64,000 nucleotides of DNA from Paenibacillus sp. TCA20 (GTDB lineage: Bacteria > Bacillota > Bacilli > Paenibacillales > Paenibacillaceae). The notes under the pieces were generated by a model. It was not told the origin of the DNA. It saw only the letters and a list, made by a program, of their open reading frames with translations, and did not search any database. The DNA is taken from NCBI RefSeq assembly GCF_000732325.1, contig NZ_BBIW01000004.1, positions 310,001 through 374,000 of the forward strand. Reading direction: 5' to 3'. This document shows positions 19,877 through 31,185 of this stretch, in pieces (positions within the stretch are counted from its first letter, which is position 1; every line of letters starts with the position of its first letter). Position numbers and translations under genes: made by a program.

Positions 19877-20176
19877 ATCGACTCTCCTCCCACTCTCGAG
19901 CATAACCGATGCAATGGACAGGATTCGACCGAATCATTCACGATTTGTATTAACAGAATGTAAAATTGCAGCTCGAAAAATACAAAAATAGCTAATCATA
20001 CTTGGAATTGTCCTATTTTTATATAAGGTGGCAATTATCATATTGCTGCGTGCTGGAGCCTAATGCTAGATTGAGATCGATTCATACGTTACAGGCGAAG
20101 GACGGTGTTGCTCATCCATTGCTGGGACTGAATTAAGCTCGAAATAAAATCCACGAAGACCAGGAGGTTAAAAAAA

Positions 20177-21514
20177 CTGAATTTAAAATCCAAATGCCTG
20201 CGCAGCCTGCTGCCGGCACTAGTATTGTTCACTTCGATTCCTATGGCTTCACAGCCAGTGGCTGCGGCGGAAGCAGAGATCCAGACAGGCTCCTTTAATG
20301 TGCTCAGCTACAACGTCGGTGGCCTGCCTGATATTTTCTCAAGCTCTAATCCGGCAGAATATACGGTGCAGATTTCTCCGAAACTGAATGCGTACGATAT
20401 TATCAACGTTCAGGAGGATTTCAACTATCATGCTGAGCTGATCTCTGAGGTGACACATCCGTATCTGACACCAAGCAGCGGGGTCGCTGGTTTTGGAAGC
20501 GGGCTGAACAGCTTGTCCAAATATCCCTATCGGGATCTGCAGCGAATCACCTGGAATGATCGCCATGGTCTGTTTGACAGTGGAAGTGACGAGCTGACGC
20601 CAAAAGGATTTACGTTCATGACCTATGAGATTGAACCTGGTGTCAAGATTGATGTGTATAATCTGCACGCTGATGCGGGCTCGGACGCACAGTCTCTTGC
20701 TGCACGACGCAGCAACATAGAGCAGTTGTCCAATTATATAGAGCAGCATTCGGAAGGGAATGCCGTGATCGTCTTTGGCGATACGAATACGAGATACACC
20801 CGTGCAGACGATAATATCGAGCTCTTGATGACGCGTAACGGATTAAGCGATCCCTGGGTAGATCTGGTGCGGGGCGGTGAGATTCCGGCAGACGGGGAAG
20901 CACTGATGGATGAGTCTGATGTGAACGGACCTAACTTCGAAATCGTGGACAAAATATTGTACCGTGGCAGCAGTGCGCTTCAATTAAATGCGGAGTCCTT
21001 CCGGATTGAAGACACCTACTTCTTGACGAGTACGGGAGAGCAGCTGTCTGACCACTATCCGATTACGGCTGAATTTGCCTACTCCACTTCTCCAGATGTG
21101 CAGATGAGCTCAAGCATTGGAGGATCGGGAGGAATCGGATTTAACGATCTGAATCAGATTCCGGATTCAAGAATGAGCTCTGTTACGATCCACAGCGGCA
21201 GCAGAGTGGATGGTGTGTCCACCGTGTATGAGGATGGAACGGTACTTGCGCATGGCGGGACGGCAACGGCGAACACCCTTAATCTGGCGGCGAATGAATA
21301 TGTGACCCAGGCTGTTATCGGTCAAGGCACGCGCAGCGGAGGGAAGCGGATCTTTTATGTGCAGCTCACGACGAACCTAGGGAATACCGTATCTGGTGGA
21401 CAGGCTACCTCAGAACAGATGGTGCTTAGTGCTCCAGATGGCTGGTATATTGCCGGTTTTTATGGAAGAGCAGGGGATGAGCTGGATCAGCTAGGTGTCA
21501 TATACAAACAGTAA
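20177..21514 (+). CDS. Secreted endonuclease/exonuclease/phosphatase-fold enzyme with C-terminal lectin-like domain
   Basis: A 445-residue secreted enzyme. Codons in frame from CTG 20177 give a signal peptide MNLKSKCLRSLLPALVL... ending near VAAAEA, and AGGAGG at 20162-20167 is 9 nt upstream; the first ATG (20246) would remove the signal peptide. The catalytic domain has LSYNVGGLP, the metal-ligand Glu in NVQEDF, NLHADAG, GDTNTRY and SDHYP, all hallmarks of the DNase I/sphingomyelinase fold. The last about 150 residues (SSSIGGSGGIGFNDL..., VIGQGTRSGGKRIFYVQL, FYGRAGDELDQLGVIY) resemble a jacalin-type lectin domain. It may be a nuclease or a phospholipase-like enzyme; the substrate is not decided by sequence. 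Confidence 0.8.
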   Translation: MNLKSKCLRSLLPALVLFTSIPMASQPVAAAEAEIQTGSFNVLSYNVGGLPDIFSSSNPAEYTVQISPKLNAYDIINVQEDFNYHAELISEVTHPYLTPSSGVAGFGSGLNSLSKYPYRDLQRITWNDRHGLFDSGSDELTPKGFTFMTYEIEPGVKIDVYNLHADAGSDAQSLAARRSNIEQLSNYIEQHSEGNAVIVFGDTNTRYTRADDNIELLMTRNGLSDPWVDLVRGGEIPADGEALMDESDVNGPNFEIVDKILYRGSSALQLNAESFRIEDTYFLTSTGEQLSDHYPITAEFAYSTSPDVQMSSSIGGSGGIGFNDLNQIPDSRMSSVTIHSGSRVDGVSTVYEDGTVLAHGGTATANTLNLAANEYVTQAVIGQGTRSGGKRIFYVQLTTNLGNTVSGGQATSEQMVLSAPDGWYIAGFYGRAGDELDQLGVIYKQ

Positions 21515-21558
21515 CTCTCTTCTATAAACGAGCGAAAATGTAGATTCTTACTGCCTAA

Positions 21559-21595
21559 TAGAGCATTCGGACAACTAATCCGATGCTCTTTTTTT
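21559..21595 (+). terminator. Terminator after EEP-fold gene
   Basis: AGAGCATTCGGA (from 21560) pairs with TCCGATGCTCT (to 21589), with one bulged base, followed by seven T residues. Confidence 0.85.
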
Positions 21596-21799
21596 GCATT
21601 CATATGTACAAAAAAAGCTTGACTTATGCGGCGTCTAAAAGTGTATTCTTAATCTATCAGCTATCGGAAATGAAGGGATTCAGCGCTGATTATCATCTTT
21701 TAATGATCAATCAGTTCTAAACCAATTGCTTCTATTACAAATTTAAACCAAGTATGTTAATGCGAATAGTATAATATGTATTATGGAGGAAGAGATCGA

Positions 21800-22336
21800 A
21801 TGTATCATGTAGATGATTATGTAATTTACGGCAATAATGGCGTATGTCAGATCCAATCCATTGGTGCGCTACCGATTCTGGATCAGGATAAGCAATATTA
21901 CACTTTGACGCCGCTGTTCAGCACAGAAACGATTTATACGCCGACGGATACAACGATTTTTATGCGCCCTGTTATGGCACAAGAAGAAGCACATCAGCTG
22001 TTAAATGAGGTATATGTGTTCATAGAGGACATCGCAGAGCAGTGTACGAGCATATCTATTGACGATCATTATGAAGATTATATCAAGTCGTCCGGCAGCA
22101 AGGACCTTGTATATCTGATTAAAGTCATCCACGCCAAAAGATTTCTTGCCATCCAGAGCGGTAAAAAGACGATCAGCTTAAGAGACCAGCAATTTCTTAA
22201 AGAAGCGGAGAAGCTGCTTTATGGCGAAATTGCCATCGTCACGGGTTCTTCGAAAGATGGGGTAAAGCATAAAGTAGACAGCAGGCTTGAGGAGAAAATG
22301 ACCGCTTATCTTGAAGAACATGAATTGGGCAGCTAG
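21800..22336 (+). CDS. CarD/CdnL-like transcription factor
   Basis: A 178-residue protein. The N-terminal about 60 residues (VDDYVIYGNNGVCQIQSIGAL, YYTLTPLFSTETIYTPTD) match the RNA polymerase interaction domain of CarD/CdnL/TRCF proteins, which bind the beta subunit and stabilise open complexes. The C-terminal helical part (VYLIKVIHAKRFLAIQSGKKTIS, DQQFLKEAEKLLYGEIA) also follows the family. The start is ATG 21800, with GGAGGAA at 21785-21791. A TTGACT at 21619 with TATTCT at 21644 (19-nt spacing) may be its promoter. Confidence 0.85.
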   Translation: MYHVDDYVIYGNNGVCQIQSIGALPILDQDKQYYTLTPLFSTETIYTPTDTTIFMRPVMAQEEAHQLLNEVYVFIEDIAEQCTSISIDDHYEDYIKSSGSKDLVYLIKVIHAKRFLAIQSGKKTISLRDQQFLKEAEKLLYGEIAIVTGSSKDGVKHKVDSRLEEKMTAYLEEHELGS

Positions 22337-22445
22337 CCAGGAGAGTGGAAGTAGATTATACTATAAAATGTAAATCACCCAATTTCTTGCTCGGTATCTC
22401 GCATAACGAGCTTCACTTTATAATAAAACATATGTTGTAGTTAGC

Positions 22446-22483
22446 AGCCTGGAGGATCAGCAATGAATCTTTCAGGCTTTTTT
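22446..22483 (+). other. Weak hairpin overlapping a 19-codon ORF in the CarD-FMN reductase gap
   Basis: The 453-nt gap 22337-22789 holds AGCCTG (22446-22451) pairing with CAGGCT (22473-22478) before a T run, which may terminate the CarD transcript. The same stretch contains GGAGG at 22451-22455 and ATG 22463, opening 19 codons to TGA 22520-22522. The rest of the gap has a promoter at 22644-22672 and nothing else I can support. Confidence 0.35.
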
Positions 22484-22643
22484 GAGCAGAATAAAAGGCA
22501 TAGGTATGTTTCTATACAGTGACAACATATAAATGGATAGAATGTAGGCATAGTCAAGGGATCACTTCGCTGGTCGGGGGCTTATTGAACTGCTCATTAT
22601 ATAGGGTGAGAAAAAACAATCTATATTTTATTTAATTACTTAC

Positions 22644-22688
22644 TTGACAATACATAATATAATTACTACAATTACTTACATAAAGTAA
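22644..22688 (+). promoter_or_regulatory. FMN-reductase promoter with downstream dyad operator
   Basis: TTGACA (22644-22649) and TACAAT (22667-22672) are 17 nt apart. The dyad TTACTT-ACATA-AAGTAA (22672-22688) begins at the last base of the -10 box. Redox-sensing MarR/DUF24 (HxlR) repressors such as YodB bind TTAC/GTAA dyads before azoreductase-type genes, so similar control is inferred; no regulator gene is adjacent. Confidence 0.6.
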
Positions 22689-22789
22689 CTTAATGCATCT
22701 TTTGCTTTTAGCAAATCGAAATACAGGTGGTGTAGAGAATGGGTTTTATAGATCGATTATTTGGAAAAGAAACCAAGGAGGAAGAGACA

Positions 22790-23332
22790 ATGACGAAGTT
22801 AAACATCGGTATTATTCTGGGAAGTACACGGGAAGGACGCGTAAGTCCGCAAGTAGGAGAATGGGTAAAGGCAATTGCTGACAAGCGCGGAGATGCGAAT
22901 TATGAGATCGTCGATATTGCGGACTACAAATTGCCGTTCCTCGGTACTACAGACGGCTCGGAACCAGGCATTGCTGCTTGGAATGATAAGCTGAATAGCC
23001 TGGACGGATTTGTATTCATCGTGCAGGAGTACAATCACAGTATTACAGGAGCACTGAAGAACGCGATTGACTTTGCGCGTGAAGCGTGGAATAACAAGGC
23101 TGCCGGTATTGTAAGCTATGGCTCAACAGGCGGGGCTCGTGCAGCAGAGCATCTTCGCGGGATCCTTGGCGAGCTATCCGTTGCTGACGTTCGCGTGCAT
23201 CCAACATTGTCCCTGTTCACTGATTTTGAGAACGGATCGGTGTTCAAGCCACAAGAGCTGCATTTGACAAATGTGAATGCGATGCTGGATCAAACGGTAG
23301 CTTGGAGCGGAGCACTAAAAACACTGAGATAA
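22790..23332 (+). CDS. NAD(P)H-dependent FMN reductase
   Basis: A 180-residue flavodoxin-fold reductase. The FMN phosphate-binding motif is GSTREGR (near residue 10), with QEYNHSITGALKNAID and YGSTGGARAAEHLR typical of the NADPH-dependent FMN reductase/azoreductase family. ATG 22790 has AAGGAGGA at 22776-22783. An in-frame ATG at 22739 would add 17 residues (MGFIDRLFGKETKEEE), an amphipathic and charged extension with a weaker AGGTGG site, so a longer form is possible. The operator-like dyad upstream suggests induction by electrophiles or oxidants. Confidence 0.85.
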   Translation: MTKLNIGIILGSTREGRVSPQVGEWVKAIADKRGDANYEIVDIADYKLPFLGTTDGSEPGIAAWNDKLNSLDGFVFIVQEYNHSITGALKNAIDFAREAWNNKAAGIVSYGSTGGARAAEHLRGILGELSVADVRVHPTLSLFTDFENGSVFKPQELHLTNVNAMLDQTVAWSGALKTLR

Positions 23333-23396
23333 GCAGAAGCCTGAGCCTGATTGATAAGGCAAATGGCCAGGCACATGAATACAGCAATACAACGAT

Positions 23397-23464
23397 AAAC
23401 GCAGATATCTTCTAATGACAGGACGCCGCTATAAGGCACTGGCAGAAGATATTCTGCGTTTTTT
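23397..23464 (+). terminator. Terminator after FMN reductase gene
   Basis: The arm AACGCAGATATCTTCT (23398-23413) pairs with AGAAGATATTCTGCGTT (23444-23460) with one bulge, followed by TTTT. The remaining sequence to 23597 shows nothing else. Confidence 0.8.
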
Positions 23465-23612
23465 ATATGCTCATCGATTCAAGGATTTCCTAAATGTGTA
23501 TCTATTTAAAAATATAGGACGCAGGACATGGGCGTAAGGAGTGATTGAGTCCTGCTCTAAATCACCCTACAATAAATTGAAGCTGCTTTTGCTATAGAAG
23601 GAGGACGAATGG

Positions 23613-24437
23613 TTGTCATCATCTTATACAGTCCAATTAACCGCTGCGGAGGCGGCGTTTTTGTTCCAGCTCATGGATATACCAGAAGGAGAAGCATGGT
23701 CGAAGATCTATGAAGCGGATGTGGAACGAGGAGTAGAAATTTCGCCGGAACAACGCTATGCTCAGATCGCAAAGGGCTTGGAGGATGCAGGGCTGCTCGC
23801 TATGGAGGGTAGAGAGATCATCCTTGACGCTGTCCTGCTGGAGTTGTTAAAGAGCTGCAAATACAGCAGCGCAGTGACGATTCTTAGATCCTGCACAGCG
23901 AATGGCGAATCTACTATTATATATGGCTTCCTATCCGGAACCGAGGTTACTGAAATGAAGTGGACCTCAGAGACAGGAGAAGTGCTGTTTACGGCGCTTG
24001 AGGAAGGACTTGAGGCGTTCGTATCCCGTATGGGGGATAGTCTGCTGCTGCCTGACGTGCAAGAGCAGAGTGGACGAATAACGATGCATACAGAGACTCT
24101 GAATCGAATGATAAATCAGCTGGGCCATCCAGATGACACGATGCTGCAATCTATTCTGCAAAATGATCAAATGGTGCAGAGCTCTACTCCGTTATTCCCC
24201 GCATTGATGGAAGCCTGTGCTTCGTCCCGGCAGCAGGGAACGTTCGAGGCAGTCATTCGCGGAACAGAGCTTCGTTCGGCAACTATTTATTATATAGGAA
24301 GTCCTCAGGGAAACTGGTTATTCATTCAGGATGCAGAGCGGAATCTCGCACAAGGATATCCGGTAACGGAGCCCGAATTTATACAGACCCTATATCTGAT
24401 AACGACACGAACACTGTCTGTTCTTACGCCAAGTTGA
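23613..24437 (+). CDS. EspG-like accessory protein of a type VII secretion cluster (tentative)
   Basis: A 274-residue soluble protein with no signal peptide. The N-terminal layout, a short LTAAEAAFLFQLMDI helix, about 25 residues with charged turns, then PEQRYAQIAKGLEDAGLLAM, and a long domain starting at SSAVTILRSC, resembles EspG chaperones that hold substrates of ESX systems. I recognise this from architecture alone. It is followed 31 nt later by a WXG-like effector gene, a membrane protein and a DUF4176 gene on the same strand. Start is TTG 23613 with AAGGAGG at 23598-23604; an ATG at 23609 is out of frame. Role as a substrate-specific chaperone is inference. Confidence 0.5.
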   Translation: MSSSYTVQLTAAEAAFLFQLMDIPEGEAWSKIYEADVERGVEISPEQRYAQIAKGLEDAGLLAMEGREIILDAVLLELLKSCKYSSAVTILRSCTANGESTIIYGFLSGTEVTEMKWTSETGEVLFTALEEGLEAFVSRMGDSLLLPDVQEQSGRITMHTETLNRMINQLGHPDDTMLQSILQNDQMVQSSTPLFPALMEACASSRQQGTFEAVIRGTELRSATIYYIGSPQGNWLFIQDAERNLAQGYPVTEPEFIQTLYLITTRTLSVLTPS

Positions 24438-24468
24438 AGGATTGGAGCAGATCTAGAGGAGGAGAAGC

Positions 24469-25431
24469 ATGACTCGGATTGTAATGACATCGGCGTATCT
24501 GAACACGCTGGTTCAGCAGCTGGAGCAGGTAGCGCAGCAGCTGACACAGGTGGATACCGCACTGATGAATGCGCTGAATGGCGCGGCCTGGCAGACAGGC
24601 AACCGTGAGGCCATCATAGGGATGTATCAGGCGCATCAGCGCAATTTCCAGACAGCAGCTCAGAATATGCAGGAGCTGTCCAATTTTGTGAACACTACTC
24701 GTCAGCAGTTTGAACAGGAGGACCAGTCCGGCGGCGGTATTGGCATAACAGGCTTTAATCCAATGGCACCAATTGATGGTCTTGGCAACATTACAGGGAC
24801 GGTTATGGGGGCAGCTGCCGTAGCGCGGCTCGGGTATAAGGTACATAACGGATACATGGTCAGACAGCAGCTGGATCGGAGAAGCCCGAGAATTCTCGTT
24901 CGTGACAGCTATGATTCGGTTCGGAATAATCCCATGATTAATGGAAGACCTAGAAACTACAAGATTTATTATTTACGCGATATGGAAGCTAAGATTGCGA
25001 ATGGAACTGCCTCTCCCAAAATTAAAGAGATCTATTCCATGGCTGATCCGATGTACGGAGCCAAGGCAGCGCTGAAGGATAAGCTGGGCTGGGCAAGCGT
25101 CGGTATTGATGTGTTTACCGATACCAAAGAAAATCTCGCAAACAACGCTTCGACTGACAAGGTTGCCGGAGATATTATCGGAAATGTCGTCGTCGGGGGA
25201 GCAACAACGGTTGGAGCTACACTGCTGACAGCAGCAGTGATGCCTGCGGCAGCACCTGTCCTAGCTGTCGGGGCTGTCGGACTTGGTGTATCCGTGGGAC
25301 TGACGTATCTTGCCGAGGGCATTAAGATGGACATGGATCTCGACAAGGATGGAGAGGACGACTCCTTGAAGGATGTTGTTAAGCATGGAGCGAAAGAGGC
25401 CTGGTCTACCGTATCGGGCTGGTTTAAATAG
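24469..25431 (+). CDS. Putative type VII secretion effector with WXG-like N terminus and glycine-rich membrane segment
   Basis: A 320-residue protein. Residues 1-85 form a helical hairpin of WXG100/LXG type (Gln-rich helices; turn at AAWQTG, a W-x-x-G form). A glycine-rich linker (about 90-110) follows. The central part (DSYDSVRNNPM, PRNYKIYYLRDMEAKI) is unfamiliar. Residues about 240-290 are a long Gly/Ala hydrophobic stretch (VVVGGATTVGATLLTAAVMP, LAVGAVGLGVSVGLTYLAEG), like glycine zippers of membrane-disrupting toxins. The tail is acidic with a DMDLDKDGEDD segment. The next gene begins on the base after its stop. A membrane-acting effector with immunity protein is the favoured reading, not proven. 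Confidence 0.55.
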   Translation: MTRIVMTSAYLNTLVQQLEQVAQQLTQVDTALMNALNGAAWQTGNREAIIGMYQAHQRNFQTAAQNMQELSNFVNTTRQQFEQEDQSGGGIGITGFNPMAPIDGLGNITGTVMGAAAVARLGYKVHNGYMVRQQLDRRSPRILVRDSYDSVRNNPMINGRPRNYKIYYLRDMEAKIANGTASPKIKEIYSMADPMYGAKAALKDKLGWASVGIDVFTDTKENLANNASTDKVAGDIIGNVVVGGATTVGATLLTAAVMPAAAPVLAVGAVGLGVSVGLTYLAEGIKMDMDLDKDGEDDSLKDVVKHGAKEAWSTVSGWFK

Positions 25432-26169
25432 ATGGCGAAGCATAGTAAGCTGCATAAGTCTCAGACTCAGAACCGTAACTGGGAAGGAACAGACTATGAC
25501 CGGACAAAGTTTGAGACGTATCTCTCGCTGTATCCGGTAAGCACCATCCGGCTAAATGCCGGTATTCTCGTGCTTTTTTTCTTAAACGTGTTCTTGATTA
25601 TTCCGATCTTAAGCGCACCATACGAGCCGCTCTATGCCTATCTGTTGTTCCCGCCGCTTGCTGTCATGAATGGTTGGGCCCTTGCAATGATGGCAATTCC
25701 CCGGAGGCTGCAGCTGAACTATATTCTGTTCAGGGGCGTGTTCGGTATTGTAGCATCACTTGGTCTGATGCTGGCAACGCAGAAGTTTGCATATAGCAGT
25801 CTGGAGTTAACGACCCCATGGTATGCGATCGGTTCTTTTGCCGTTTATGGATTTGCACTGTATCACTATGTGCGTTCTCATCTGCGGAAGCTCCGGACCC
25901 CACCAGAGAAGAAGCAGCAGGAAGAGCGTAAGGGGCTGCATCTGCTGCCGTTAACGATGATCGCCGGACTCGGATATTTGCTCGCGAACCTGTCATTGAT
26001 GTTTGTGAGTGAGAACACCGTTGTCATTGTCCTGATGTGTGTGTACTCGATGCTCGCTTTTGTACTGTTTCATTTCATCATGGAGCTCCATCGGTACTAT
26101 TGGATTAGACGAATTCATCAAGGAAGCAGCGCTCCGAATGGAGATCAGCAGACTGCTCAGCATGGTTAA
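25432..26169 (+). CDS. Polytopic membrane protein, candidate immunity partner
   Basis: A 245-residue membrane protein of unknown family, with about six hydrophobic segments near residues 37-57, 65-85, 98-115, 125-145, 170-190 and 195-218, and a basic N terminus. The middle loop is lysine-rich (PPEKKQQEERKG). Its ATG follows the effector stop without a gap, so it is probably translated by reinitiation in fixed ratio to the upstream protein. Membrane-spanning immunity proteins such as TsaI neutralise membrane-depolarising effectors of type VII systems, which makes that role plausible. An inner-membrane part in secretion is the alternative. Confidence 0.5.
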   Translation: MAKHSKLHKSQTQNRNWEGTDYDRTKFETYLSLYPVSTIRLNAGILVLFFLNVFLIIPILSAPYEPLYAYLLFPPLAVMNGWALAMMAIPRRLQLNYILFRGVFGIVASLGLMLATQKFAYSSLELTTPWYAIGSFAVYGFALYHYVRSHLRKLRTPPEKKQQEERKGLHLLPLTMIAGLGYLLANLSLMFVSENTVVIVLMCVYSMLAFVLFHFIMELHRYYWIRRIHQGSSAPNGDQQTAQHG

Positions 26170-26186
26170 AGGAGGTATAGCTAACA

Positions 26187-26453
26187 ATGAACAATTCAGA
26201 AACACCGCTCCCTAACGGCTCCATCGTCCGATTGAAGGAAGGATCCAAGAAGCTGGTTATTTACGGGCGCAAGCAGATTATGATGACCGAGCCACCGCGA
26301 ACTTTTGACTATATCGGATGTTTGTATCCGGAAGGGTATATCAACCCGGATTATACGTACGGTTTCAATCATGAGGATATTGAGGAGATCGTATTCATGG
26401 GATTTGTGGATCAGGAAGAGGAGCAGTTCTCTGCACGTTTAAAAGAGGCTTAG
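26187..26453 (+). CDS. DUF4176 domain protein of type VII secretion loci
   Basis: An 88-residue protein matching the DUF4176 pattern: PNGSIVRLKEGSKKLVIYGRK, FDYIGCLYPEGY and FNHEDIEEIVFMGFVDQEE. Members occur beside LXG and WXG effector genes in Firmicutes, and their function is unknown. An AAAGGAGGT site precedes ATG 26187. It is the last gene of the cluster, and no terminator is obvious between it and the licT promoter at 26539. Confidence 0.75.
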   Translation: MNNSETPLPNGSIVRLKEGSKKLVIYGRKQIMMTEPPRTFDYIGCLYPEGYINPDYTYGFNHEDIEEIVFMGFVDQEEEQFSARLKEA

Positions 26454-26538
26454 GTGGACATCCTATTCACTAAGAGTGGGACAGTGAGACGATAGTATGA
26501 TCATGGATCTGCTTAGGTTACTGGGAAGACCCACCATG

Positions 26539-26567
26539 TTGACACCGTTTTCAGCTTGTGTTAAGGT
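26539..26567 (+). promoter_or_regulatory. licT-bgl operon promoter
   Basis: TTGACA (26539-26544) and TAAGGT (26562-26567) are 17 nt apart. Transcription would begin near 26574, exactly where the antiterminator target starts, which is the usual arrangement. Confidence 0.6.
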
Positions 26568-26573
26568 ATTTGC

Positions 26574-26653
26574 GAGGCTTGTTACCGGTAATGCGGGCAA
26601 AACCACAATGGGGATATCTTTGTATATACCCGTTGTCGTTTTGCCCTTTTTTT
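26574..26653 (+). promoter_or_regulatory. RAT antiterminator and overlapping terminator before licT
   Basis: Positions 26574-26604 match the ribonucleic antiterminator (RAT) pattern of LicT/BglG targets (GGCTTGTTACC, then TGCGGGCAAAACC). Its 3' half overlaps the left arm of a terminator: GGGCAAAAC (26595-26603) pairs with GTTTTGCCC (26638-26646), the inner bases continue the helix, and seven T residues follow. LicT bound to the RAT would block the terminator when beta-glucosides are present. Confidence 0.85.
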
Positions 26654-26678
26654 ATTCCTCAAAAAAGTGGTGGTTCAT

Positions 26679-27515
26679 GTGATCATTAAACAGATATTCA
26701 ACAACAATATTGTAAGCACGATGGATGACAAGGACCAGGAGCTGCTGATTCTCGGCCGAGGAATTGGTTTTCAGTTCAAGGTTGGCGACACCATCGACGA
26801 AGGACGCATCGAGAAAATATTCCGTTTGCAGGATTCGTCCATATACGAGAGATTCAAGGCGATTGTGGCCGAAGTGCCCGCAGAAATTTTGCAGGTTACA
26901 GACGATATCGTCAGTCTCGCGCGCACGCAGCTGAACAAGTCGATCAGCGATGGGATTTACGTTTCTTTATCTGACCATATCCATTTTGCAGTGCAGCGGT
27001 TAACGAAAGGGCAAATTACTCGTAACCCACTGACATGGGAAGTGCAGCATTTTTACAAGGCGGAATATGATGTAGCCGCGGATGCACTGACCTTGATCAA
27101 GGAGAGACTCGGGATTGATTTTCCCAAAGAGGAGATTTGCAATATCGCTCTGCACTTCATCAATGCAGAAGTCAACGACTCCATGAATGATGTGACGCAT
27201 CTCATGCAGCTGCTGCAGGAGATCATGAATATTATCAAATATCATTTTAACGTAGAGTTTGATGAGGATTCCGTCAACTATTTCCGATTCATTACGCATC
27301 TCAAATACTTCTGCCAGCGTGTGATTACCCATTCATCGTATGATGATACAGAGGAGTATTTATATGAAGTGGTACGAAAGAATTATCCATCAACGTTTAA
27401 GTGTATAGAGAAAATCGAGACGTTCATCCTCAAGCATTATCAGTATGAGATGACGCACTCGGAGCAGTTATACTTGACGCTGCATCTGGAACGATTGATG
27501 AAACACAAAAAATAA
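26679..27515 (+). CDS. licT: BglG/LicT-family transcriptional antiterminator
   Basis: A 278-residue antiterminator. The N-terminal RNA-binding CAT domain (about 1-55) includes IIKQIFNNNIVSTMDDKDQELLILGRGIGFQFKVGD, and two PRD modules follow. Conserved phosphorylation histidines appear in LSDHIHFAVQRL (PRD1) and ALHFINAE, with HLKYFCQRV and LTLHLERL in PRD2. GTG 26679 gives the usual short start; no strong ribosome site is seen, and an upstream in-frame GTG exists at 26667. It is autoregulated through the RAT at 26574 and should act on the second RAT before the PTS gene. Confidence 0.92.
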   Translation: MIIKQIFNNNIVSTMDDKDQELLILGRGIGFQFKVGDTIDEGRIEKIFRLQDSSIYERFKAIVAEVPAEILQVTDDIVSLARTQLNKSISDGIYVSLSDHIHFAVQRLTKGQITRNPLTWEVQHFYKAEYDVAADALTLIKERLGIDFPKEEICNIALHFINAEVNDSMNDVTHLMQLLQEIMNIIKYHFNVEFDEDSVNYFRFITHLKYFCQRVITHSSYDDTEEYLYEVVRKNYPSTFKCIEKIETFILKHYQYEMTHSEQLYLTLHLERLMKHKK

Positions 27516-27572
27516 ATATACAACGAATCCATTTCATGAGTCAGCTAAAGTTATTATGAAATAGATTTATAC

Positions 27573-27659
27573 AGGGCTTGTTACTGTTCAATCAGGCAAT
27601 ACCCGGATGAGTTCTTGCATGCGATACATGGTGTGCTGGTTTCGTTCGGGTATTTTTTT
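27573..27659 (+). promoter_or_regulatory. Second RAT/terminator, before the beta-glucoside PTS gene
   Basis: A second RAT-like element (27573-27603; GGGCTTGTTACTG, then CAGGCAATACC) overlaps the terminator arm AATACCCG (27598-27605), which pairs with CGGGTATT (27647-27654) before a T run. Transcription of the PTS and glucosidase genes is therefore gated a second time by LicT. Confidence 0.82.
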
Positions 27660-27688
27660 ATGCGCAAAAAGATCAGGGGGAATCTAAG

Positions 27689-31124
<3,436 letters not shown>

Positions 31125-31134
31125 AGTAAGTAAA

Positions 31135-31169
31135 AGAAGCCGTGGACTTGGTATTTGTCCACGGCTTCT
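31135..31169. terminator. Bidirectional terminator, bgl operon / WXG100 gene
   Basis: The 13-bp perfect arms AGAAGCCGTGGAC (31135-31147) and GTCCACGGCTTCT (31157-31169) lie between convergent genes. T residues follow on the plus strand and T residues also follow on the minus strand (AAAA at 31132-31135). Confidence 0.9.
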
Positions 31170-31185
31170 TTGTTGTGTTGCTGTA

